A DNA stretch of 11,572 nucleotides from JBOHRE01 sp050732635. Lineage in GTDB: Bacteria; Gemmatimonadota; Gemmatimonadetes; Longimicrobiales; RSA9. Positions 6,529 through 11,572 of the stretch are shown one piece after another. Below the pieces are notes generated by a model that had not been told where the DNA came from, did not search any database, and was given only the letters and a program-made list of their open reading frames with translations. The DNA lies in contig JBOHRE010000098.1 in assembly GCA_050732635.1 (NCBI GenBank), forward strand, positions 1 to 11,572. Reading direction: 5' to 3'. A program made the translations under genes and the position numbers. The stretch's first letter is position 1. Every line of letters starts with the position of its first letter.

Positions 6529-6891
6529 ATGGCAACGATTCTCTATGCCAGCACCTTCGGCAGCGACGATCCCACTCGAGCGAGTGTGCCGTTCCACCTT
6601 GCATTGGGCGCGGTCGAGGCCGGCCACAAGGCGCAGATCACTCTGATTGCCGAGGCCAGCTACCTGATGAAGAACGAGGTCGCGGAGCAGGTTCGCGGCG
6701 TCGGCGTGCCGCCACTCACCGAACTGCTGGCGAAATGCGTCGACGGCGCTGTCGACATCTTCGTTTGAGGAGGGTGCGCAAAGGCCCGGGGGGTCTCCGA
6801 ATCCGATCTGAAAGGCAAAAACGCGCGCTTCAGTACGCCCAAGGAGTTCGCTGAGCGAGTCGTCGCCGTGGACCGGGTGGTTACGATCTGA
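6529..6891 (+). CDS. DsrE-family selenoprotein with in-frame UGA as Sec80
   Basis: The frame from ATG 6529 reads through TGA at 6766-6768 and ends at TGA 6889-6891: 120 residues, the usual size of small DsrE/DsrF-like proteins. Before the UGA it has the family's N-terminal ILYASTFGSDDPTRASVPF, the LALGAVEAGHKAQITL strand-helix, EASYLMKNEVAE and GVPPLTELL. After the UGA it continues GGCAKARGVSESDLKGKNAR and then FSTPKEFAERVVAVDRVVTI, equally conserved and without a frame change. Family members normally have CGxC at this place, so UGA replaces the first Cys, giving Sec80-Gly-Gly-Cys83, a redox motif. A SECIS-like hairpin lies at 6787-6799. DsrE relatives handle sulfur or thiol redox chemistry; the partner is unknown. 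A promoter and GGAG ribosome site precede the ATG, which supports a live gene. The alternative is a nonsense-mutated pseudogene or a sequencing error; no other lesion is present. Decoding needs selA, selB, selC and selD elsewhere. Confidence 0.85.
6766..6799 (+). promoter_or_regulatory. Sec UGA codon and candidate bacterial SECIS hairpin
   Basis: After the UGA (6766-6768), CGGGG (6787-6791) can pair with CUCCG (6795-6799), five pairs with one G-U wobble. The loop is GGU (6792-6794), starting 23 bases past the UGA. In a shorter register the loop is GGGGUCU, which contains the GGUCU seen in the E. coli fdhF SECIS loop. Two more G-C pairs (6783-6784 with 6803-6804) are possible below a small internal loop. 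Position and a G at the loop start agree with known bacterial SECIS rules, as I recall them. The fold is by eye. Confidence 0.6.
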
Positions 6892-7004
6892 GCGCTCGCG
6901 GCCGTTGCCATCGCCGGCGGGGCTGAAGACGCCGATCCGCACCTTCGGTCAGGTGGCTGGAGCGGCAGCAGCGGGCCATTGTCCGGCCGGGCGCAACAAG
7001 CGAC

Positions 7005-7035
7005 TTCCGCGCAGGCCTGAAATGACCTAGCTTGG
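7005..7035 (+). promoter_or_regulatory. Putative promoter of the cupredoxin-kinase-porin operon
   Basis: The element ACCTAGCTTGG (7025-7035) contains a TAGCTT -10-like hexamer (7028-7033) and ends 30 bases before the ATG at 7066. Sequence and spacing are identical before the alkaline phosphatase gene. A -35 is weak (TTCCGC, 7005-7010, 17-base spacer), so an activator or an alternative sigma factor is possible. Confidence 0.42.
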
Positions 7036-7065
7036 GGCGTTGAAACACCGAAGATGGGAGGCGCC

Positions 7066-7122
7066 ATGACCCGCCGCACCTCCATCTCCCCGACCAACCA
7101 CATTCCGGCCGCGAGCGCATGA
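7066..7122 (+). CDS. Short leader ORF, 18 residues, coupled to the cupredoxin gene
   Basis: ATG at 7066 follows a strong GGGAGG ribosome-binding site by four bases and encodes MTRRTSISPTNHIPAASA, ending in a TGA whose ATGA overlaps the ATG of the next gene at 7119. The downstream start has no good ribosome site of its own, so translating this peptide probably delivers ribosomes to the cupredoxin gene. The peptide is Ser/Thr-rich without a recognised motif, and there is no attenuator-like run of one amino acid. It may act only as a coupling device; an unusual start of the downstream protein is the alternative, but the two frames differ. Confidence 0.5.
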   Translation: MTRRTSISPTNHIPAASA

Positions 7123-7811
7123 CGACTCGTCTCGTCACGCTCGCCGCGCTCGCCGCCCTCGCCTCGACGGGCGCCAGGTCGCGCACGCCCACCGCGGGCC
7201 CCGCCGACAAACCCCTCGCCACGATCCAGGGGACGGTCCGGCTCGACGTCACGGCCGAGGCGGAGCCGCCGATGCTGAGCCCGTACGCCCGGCGCCGCTA
7301 CCGGCCGCCGGCGCCCTCGGATCCGACGCCGGGCTCGCCGACGAACGTCGTCGTCTACGTCCTCGTGGCCGGGGAGGCGCCCGGGCCGCCGGCGCCGGCG
7401 ACGATCGAGCAGCGCGATCGGAGGATCGTTCCGCACGTCACCGCGGTGCAGGCGGGCGCGCGTATCGACTTCCCGAACCGCGACGACGTGTTCCACAACT
7501 TGTTCTCCCTGTCCGATGCGAAGCCGTTCAACCTGGGGCGCTACCCGCCGGGCGAGTCACGCAGCGAGGTGTTCGCGCGGCCGGGCGTGGTGCGGATGTT
7601 CTGTGACATCCACTCGGAGATGGGCGGCACCATTCTGGTTCTCGACACGTGGCTGATCGGCAGGCCCGACAGGAGCGGACGATACTCGATCGCGGGCGTG
7701 CCGGCGGGGCGGCACCGGATCGTCGCGTGGCATGTGTCGGCCGGAGCGGACACGGTCTCGGTCGAGGTCCCGGCGTCCGGCAGCATCACAGTCGATTTCG
7801 CGCTCCGGTGA
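7119..7811 (+). CDS. Secreted cupredoxin-domain protein (methylamine utilisation-like)
   Basis: This 230-residue exported protein begins with a hydrophobic signal (residues 4-18) lacking a lipobox Cys. After a Pro-rich linker (50-75) comes a plastocyanin/azurin-type domain (about 76-175). The predicted type-1 copper ligands are visible: His126 in DVFHNLFSLS, then Cys162, His165 and Met168 in MFCDIHSEM. The C-terminal 50 residues (DRSGRYSIAGVPAGRHRIVA onward) look like a carboxypeptidase-regulatory/transthyretin-like beta-sandwich. Similar proteins are often labelled methylamine utilisation protein, but none of the mau catalytic genes are present, so electron transfer or copper binding in the envelope is a safer description. 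Translation is probably coupled to the leader ORF, and the histidine kinase follows after seven bases. Confidence 0.85.
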   Translation: MTTRLVTLAALAALASTGARSRTPTAGPADKPLATIQGTVRLDVTAEAEPPMLSPYARRRYRPPAPSDPTPGSPTNVVVYVLVAGEAPGPPAPATIEQRDRRIVPHVTAVQAGARIDFPNRDDVFHNLFSLSDAKPFNLGRYPPGESRSEVFARPGVVRMFCDIHSEMGGTILVLDTWLIGRPDRSGRYSIAGVPAGRHRIVAWHVSAGADTVSVEVPASGSITVDFALR

Positions 7812-7818
7812 CCGGCAC

Positions 7819-9546
7819 GTGACGCTCTCGCTGCGCCAGCGCATCCTCTGGTGGTCGGTGGCCAGCACGCTGCTCATCATGCTGCCCGCCTTCCTGCTGG
7901 TCGACGAGATCATCGGCAGCACGATCGAGCGCGACGAGCGGGAGAACGTGATCGCCGCGGCGCGGCTGCTGGTCGAGCTCCAGGGGTCGGAGGTCGATGA
8001 GCTGCTGGATCGCACCGCCGGCATAGCGGCCGCTCCGACCCTGCGCGCCGCCGTCGAGACGGCGGATCCGCCGACCATCCGCGAGAATCTCGACGCGCTG
8101 CTTCGGGGCGCCGGCATGGACTGGCTCGCGGTGACCACGCCCGACGGCGCGCTCCTGGCCGCGACGGACGGCGCACCGCCCCTCGACCGTGCGGCGTCGC
8201 TCGTCGAATCGGCGCGCTTCTTCGACAGCGCGGAGCTCCTGCACGACGGCGGGCGGCTCGTGCAGCTCCACGGATCGGGCATCTTCTTCGGCTCGACGCA
8301 GCTCGGCGTCGTGCTCGGAGGCGTGGCCATCGACGCCGAGCGCGTCGAGCGAATGGAGACCGCGACCCGGCAGCGCGTCGCGTTCCTCGGGCCGGGGATG
8401 GTCTTTGCGGCCGATCCCGAGCTCACGGACGCCCTGCGGCCCGACCTGATCGCGGCCTGGGACACGGCCTCGAGCGATGCGGACGCCTTGGAAGGCGACG
8501 TGCGCGAGTTCACGCTGGCCGGCGAGCGGTACATCGGCTCGGCCATTCCGCTTCCGGACGGCCGGGGCGGAACCGTGGGCCGGCTCGTCACCTTCCGCTC
8601 GCTCGAGGCGGCCATGGCGCCCGCTCGCTTCGTGCGCTATGCGCTGCTCGGGATCGCGGCCGTGGGGCTGCTCTTCGCTTTCGCGGCCAGCTACGTTCTG
8701 GCGAGGCGCGTATCCGCGCCGGTCAGCCGGCTGCTCGACGAGACCGTGCGGCTCGGCTCCGGCGACCTCGACCACCCCGTGGCCCCCGAACGCGACATCG
8801 AAATGGGTCGCCTGTCCCTCGGCTTCGAGCAGATGCGCCGCTCCCTGCGCAGCGCGCAGCAGGAGCTGGTGCGCGCGGAACGGCTGTCTGCCGTGGGCCG
8901 CGCCGCGAGCGCCATCGTCCACGACATCAAGCAGCCCGTGACCGTGATCCAGGGACACGTGGGGCTGCTCGAGCAGAACTGGGACGACGACAGCACGCGG
9001 GCCGAGGATTTCCAGACGATCCGCCACCAGCTGCGTCGCCTCGATGGGATGATGCGCGAGGTCCTCGACTTCGCGAGCGGCACCGAGTCGATGCACCCGA
9101 CGTCCGGCAGCGTGCGCGAGCTGCTGGACTACATCGAAAAGTCCGTGCGGCCGCTGCTCCGCGACTCGCCCGTCTCACTCGACGTGGAGCACGGCTATGA
9201 CGGGAACTGGACCCTCGACTTCCCGCGCACGCAGCGGCTGCTCGAGAACCTGGTTCGAAACGCGGTCGCCGCGCTGAAGGACCGCGGCGGCTCGGTCGTG
9301 CTGCGCAGCCATGCGAACGGGAAGGGGCTGCGGCTGGAGGTCGCCGACGATGGGCCCGGCATCCCCGAAGCGATCCGCGACAACCTTTTCGAACCGTTCG
9401 TCACGCACGGCAAGAAGGAGGGTACCGGTCTCGGGCTCGCCATCGTCAAGGCCTTCGCGGAAAGGCAGGGCGGTACGGTCCGCTACGAGACGTCGTCGTC
9501 GGGCACGCGCTTCATCGTGGACTTCCCCGCGGGAGTGGTCGCATGA
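7819..9546 (+). CDS. Membrane sensor histidine kinase with HAMP domain
   Basis: About 575 residues from the GTG at 7819; in-frame upstream starts reach back into the cupredoxin gene and give an Arg/Ser-rich non-protein-like extension. Two membrane helices (about 9-28 and 274-296) flank a 245-residue extracytoplasmic sensor region. HAMP follows (about 297-345), then the phosphoacceptor His368 in IVHDIKQPV, the N box ENLVRNAV (476-483), the G1 motif DDGPGIP (510-516) and the G2 motif GTGLGLAI (535-542). All catalytic boxes are intact. No response regulator lies in the window, so the partner is encoded elsewhere. Its place between a periplasmic cupredoxin and an outer-membrane protein suggests that it senses an envelope signal, perhaps copper or redox state. 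Its TGA overlaps the next ATG (ATGA, 9543-9546). Confidence 0.93.
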   Translation: MTLSLRQRILWWSVASTLLIMLPAFLLVDEIIGSTIERDERENVIAAARLLVELQGSEVDELLDRTAGIAAAPTLRAAVETADPPTIRENLDALLRGAGMDWLAVTTPDGALLAATDGAPPLDRAASLVESARFFDSAELLHDGGRLVQLHGSGIFFGSTQLGVVLGGVAIDAERVERMETATRQRVAFLGPGMVFAADPELTDALRPDLIAAWDTASSDADALEGDVREFTLAGERYIGSAIPLPDGRGGTVGRLVTFRSLEAAMAPARFVRYALLGIAAVGLLFAFAASYVLARRVSAPVSRLLDETVRLGSGDLDHPVAPERDIEMGRLSLGFEQMRRSLRSAQQELVRAERLSAVGRAASAIVHDIKQPVTVIQGHVGLLEQNWDDDSTRAEDFQTIRHQLRRLDGMMREVLDFASGTESMHPTSGSVRELLDYIEKSVRPLLRDSPVSLDVEHGYDGNWTLDFPRTQRLLENLVRNAVAALKDRGGSVVLRSHANGKGLRLEVADDGPGIPEAIRDNLFEPFVTHGKKEGTGLGLAIVKAFAERQGGTVRYETSSSGTRFIVDFPAGVVA

Positions 9547-10712
9547 GAACCGAGACGTTCCGTGCGACGTCGTCTGTCGCCCTCGTGGCGGCGCTCACCC
9601 TCGCCGCGGCCGCGCCTGCGACGGCGCAGCTCCAGATCTCCGGACAGGTCGAGGCGCTCGCGTCGACCCGGCCCGATACGCGCGGACTCAACCTCAACTT
9701 CCGCGGCGACAGCCCGTTCAGCACGCTCCGCATGCGCCTCTTCGCGCAGCGCTGGATCACCGAGGACATCGGCGTGTTCGCCGAGCTGCTCTACGACATC
9801 GAGTCCACGCCGCGCATCAACGGCGCGTATCTCGTCATCAACGACATCGCCGGCCACGAGTGGCTCAGCGCGCGGGTGGGCATGGCGCCGTCGCCGGTCG
9901 GCAACTTCGGCCTGCGCAGCACCTACTTCAACTCGAATCCAGTCATCGGCGTGCCGCTCGTCCATCAACACCGCACGACGCTGGACGCATCCGGCCTCGC
10001 CACGGCCGCCGACCTGCTGCGCCGTCGCGAAAGAAACATCATCGGCCTGCCGATGATGTACGACGGGTGCTGGAACGTCATGTGGGAGCTGTTCGGCAAC
10101 GCCGGCCGCTTCGAGTACTCGCTCGGCGCGACCAGCGGTTCGGTCTCGAATCCGCTCGCGACCCGGCTCGAGGATGGCGTCCAGGTCCTGGCCCGACTCG
10201 GCTACGAGCCGGTCGATGGGCTGCGGCTCGGCGTGTCCGGCGTGCTCGGGCCCTACATCGGCGGCCCCAACCGCGATCCCGGCATCACGGCCACCGAATT
10301 CCCCGGCGAACCGGCCGACTACGTCCAGCGCGTCCTCGGCTTCGATGCCGAGTGGCTCGCTGGCCAGTTCCACTTCTTCGCTGAGGGCTACGTTTCCGAG
10401 TGGCAGGTCCCGCTGATGCCCGGCGAGGACCTCCGCGCGCGAGGCGGCTACATCGAGGGCCGGTACGACTTCCTGCCCGAGTGGTTCGCCGCGCTGCGCG
10501 CGGGCACTTTGGCTTTCAATGAGATCGCGGTTCCGACGCCGGGTACCGGCCGCACCGGCTGGGACGACGACGTCCTGCGCATCGAGCCCTCGCTCACCTT
10601 CCGCCTCGCCCGCGAGGTCCACCTGCGTGCCAACTGGCAGCACACCCGGTTCCTCACCGGCGACGAGCGCCCGATCGACCTCGCCGGGATCCAGCTTCGG
10701 GCCGTGTTCTGA
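9543..10712 (+). CDS. Outer-membrane beta-barrel (porin-like) protein
   Basis: The 389-residue protein has a clear Sec signal peptide (charged start, hydrophobic 9-24, cleavage after ATA, residues 26-28) and then alternating amphipathic strands with many Gly, Tyr, Trp and Asp-rich turns, typical of a barrel. It ends in a C-terminal phenylalanine (LRAVF), the usual signal for BAM-mediated outer-membrane insertion. It resembles uncharacterised porins found with cupredoxin and kinase genes; the substrate is not predictable. The ATG overlaps the kinase TGA by four bases, so it is the last gene of the coupled operon. An inverted repeat follows at 10721-10753. Confidence 0.8.
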   Translation: MRTETFRATSSVALVAALTLAAAAPATAQLQISGQVEALASTRPDTRGLNLNFRGDSPFSTLRMRLFAQRWITEDIGVFAELLYDIESTPRINGAYLVINDIAGHEWLSARVGMAPSPVGNFGLRSTYFNSNPVIGVPLVHQHRTTLDASGLATAADLLRRRERNIIGLPMMYDGCWNVMWELFGNAGRFEYSLGATSGSVSNPLATRLEDGVQVLARLGYEPVDGLRLGVSGVLGPYIGGPNRDPGITATEFPGEPADYVQRVLGFDAEWLAGQFHFFAEGYVSEWQVPLMPGEDLRARGGYIEGRYDFLPEWFAALRAGTLAFNEIAVPTPGTGRTGWDDDVLRIEPSLTFRLAREVHLRANWQHTRFLTGDERPIDLAGIQLRAVF

Positions 10713-10720
10713 GTCCGGCG

Positions 10721-10753
10721 GCCGTCCCAAACGAATATGAACGGCGGGACGGC
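10721..10753 (+). terminator. Inverted repeat after the porin gene, possible terminator or attenuator
   Basis: GCCGTCCC (10721-10728) and GGGACGGC (10746-10753) are perfect 8-base complements with a 17-base, less GC-rich loop. There is no T-run, so it is not a classical intrinsic terminator. The right arm abuts the GGGGAGG ribosome site of the next gene, so the hairpin could instead modulate its translation. Confidence 0.4.
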
Positions 10754-10764
10754 GGGGAGGCCGT

Positions 10765-11235
10765 ATGACTGCAACCGACATGACCCTGATCGCGCACATC
10801 GCGCTTGGAACGGCTGGGCTCATATTGGGTCCCGTGGCGATGACGGCGAGAAAGCTCCCTGGGCTGCACACGAAAAGTGGAGAGGCGTACCATTGGGTGA
10901 TGCTCGGAATCTGCTTATCTGCGGGTATGCTCGCGGTCCTCGACTGGGACCGCCTCTGGTGGTTTCTCCCGATTGCGGTGGGTTCATATGCGTTTGCGCT
11001 TCTAGGCTACGTCGCAGCCAAGCGCCGCTGGAAAGGATGGCTACGAGCGCACCTCGCTGGGCAAGGGGGTTCCTATATTGCCATATTGACGGCGGTATTA
11101 GTCGTCAACTGGGAGACCCTTACCGGAGCGCGTGAGGTTTCGCCGTGGGCGTGGGCGCTCCCTACGATCGTTGGCACGCCGATCATCGCGTGGGTAAGTC
11201 GCGAGGTCGCATTGGGCAGGCGGCCAAAGTTCTAA
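10765..11235 (+). CDS. Small polytopic membrane protein, DUF2306-like
   Basis: The 156-residue protein has about five hydrophobic segments (roughly 8-27, 43-60, 66-84, 100-118 and 126-145). Conserved-looking histidines at 11, 35 and 43, in HIALGTAGLILGP, LPGLHTKSG and EAYHWVML, resemble the heme-like or metal-like His pattern of DUF2306 proteins, whose function is unknown. The ATG at 10765 follows a strong GGGGAGG by four bases. Codon use is distinctive: TTA, CTA, GTA, ATA and TCT appear, and GC is visibly lower than in both neighbours, which suggests horizontal transfer. The 3' end overlaps, or abuts, the next open frame. Confidence 0.65.
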   Translation: MTATDMTLIAHIALGTAGLILGPVAMTARKLPGLHTKSGEAYHWVMLGICLSAGMLAVLDWDRLWWFLPIAVGSYAFALLGYVAAKRRWKGWLRAHLAGQGGSYIAILTAVLVVNWETLTGAREVSPWAWALPTIVGTPIIAWVSREVALGRRPKF

Positions 11236-11572
11236 CCGAAGGCTGTTATCGCTACGCCGGTGCCGCGGCCCTGGTCGCGTTCGGCGTCGGCATCGCGATG
11301 AGCGGGCTCCAGGGCCGTTTCCTCAACGGGACCGGCAACCTCATGCCGGTGCACGCGGCCGGCTTCCACGGACTCCAGGCGATCCCGCTCGTCGCGCTGC
11401 TGCTCGGCTGGTCCGGCGTGCCGGCCGCGCACGCCACCCGCTGGATCCACGCGGCCGGCTCGGGGTGGCTGCTGCTGTGCGCGGGATTCGTCGCTCAGGC
11501 CGCGGCCGGGCTGCCGCCGCTCGCGCCCTCCCCCGCGGCCGTGCCGTCGTGGCTCGGCGCGTTCGTGTGCGC
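11190..11572 (+). CDS. GC-rich membrane protein, partial; 5' end apparently truncated
   Basis: An open plus-strand frame runs off the right edge. From about 11247 it reads as a convincing membrane protein: YRYAGAAALVAFGVGIAMSG, then RFLNGTGNLMPVHAAGFHGL, then more hydrophobic helices with WIHAAG. Upstream of that point the frame is unlike protein and lies within the DUF2306-like gene. The listed GTG (11190) is only a nominal start; GTG 11145, with GAGG seven bases before it, is another. Relatives as I remember them have roughly 100 more N-terminal residues, so this may be the surviving 3' part of a gene cut by insertion or recombination. Function not recognised. Confidence 0.5.
   Translation, partial: MGKSRGRIGQAAKVLTEGCYRYAGAAALVAFGVGIAMSGLQGRFLNGTGNLMPVHAAGFHGLQAIPLVALLLGWSGVPAAHATRWIHAAGSGWLLLCAGFVAQAAAGLPPLAPSPAAVPSWLGAFVC

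Noticed and set aside
6529..6768. Reading the DsrE gene as a complete 79-residue protein
   Set aside because: It lacks the conserved C-terminal third, which continues in the same frame directly after the UGA; the family is about 120 residues.
6766..6768. Simple nonsense mutation (pseudogene) explanation for the UGA
   Set aside because: It cannot be fully excluded, but there is no other lesion, the promoter and ribosome site are good, and UGA falls precisely at a redox Cys with a SECIS-like hairpin behind it. Kept as the main alternative.
6769..6798. Alternative hairpin GGAG (6769-6772) with CTCC (6795-6798)
   Set aside because: It begins immediately after the UGA, has a large asymmetric bulge, and its inner loop is only about 10 bases from the UGA; the 6787-6799 hairpin fits SECIS spacing better.
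7786..9096. Long minus-strand open frame opposite the histidine kinase
   Set aside because: Antisense shadow of a gene whose catalytic boxes are all intact on the plus strand.
9483..10871. Long minus-strand open frame opposite the porin gene
   Set aside because: High-GC shadow: composition is Arg/Ala/Glu/Asp-biased without motifs, while the plus strand encodes a signal peptide and a barrel.
1..11572. CRISPR array, tRNA, rRNA, insertion sequence or prophage genes
   Set aside because: No regularly spaced repeats, cloverleaf, rRNA signature, transposase or terminal inverted repeats were seen on reading either strand.

Overview
The window comes from a high-GC bacterium. Codons are strongly G/C-ending, genes are tightly packed, and translation is often coupled through GTGA or ATGA overlaps. 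Its genes combine a GyrA with a long acidic tail, a cupredoxin / histidine kinase / porin operon and short heptameric intergenic repeats. Together these suggest Gemmatimonadota or a similar environmental lineage, but no phylogenetic marker was actually compared. UGA ends most genes here, so the genetic code is standard.

Layout: 1-1480 (minus strand) holds an alkaline phosphatase predicted to be a lipoprotein, coupled to a P1-family (DmpA-like) peptidase that runs off the left edge. A CTP-dependent lipid (phytol/dolichol-type) kinase, 1552-2286, diverges from it. The minus strand from 6004 to 2361 carries gyrA, coupled by a GTGA overlap to a PLP-dependent threonine/serine dehydratase. A gene-poor stretch of about 520 bases (6005-6528) follows, with repeats, an alternating purine-pyrimidine tract, a possible gene relic and a good promoter.

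The most interesting object is at 6529-6891. A DsrE-family gene is interrupted by an in-frame UGA exactly where the family has the first cysteine of its CxxC motif. The same frame continues for 40 well-conserved codons to a second UGA. A hairpin with a G-rich loop lies at the distance from the UGA expected of a bacterial SECIS element. I read it as a 120-residue selenoprotein with Sec at position 80 (U-G-G-C motif), which conventional gene calling would truncate to 79 residues.

From 7066 to 10712 runs a coupled plus-strand operon: an 18-codon leader ORF, a secreted type-1 copper (cupredoxin) protein, a membrane sensor histidine kinase without a response regulator, and an outer-membrane beta-barrel protein. 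All three main proteins act in or across the envelope, so they probably form one sensing/redox unit. An 11-base element 30 bases before the leader start is repeated, with the same spacing, before the alkaline phosphatase gene.

The right edge has a small DUF2306-like membrane protein with lower GC and atypical codons. It overlaps, or abuts, a very GC-rich membrane-protein gene that seems to lack its natural 5' end, which suggests a recombination junction near 11235.
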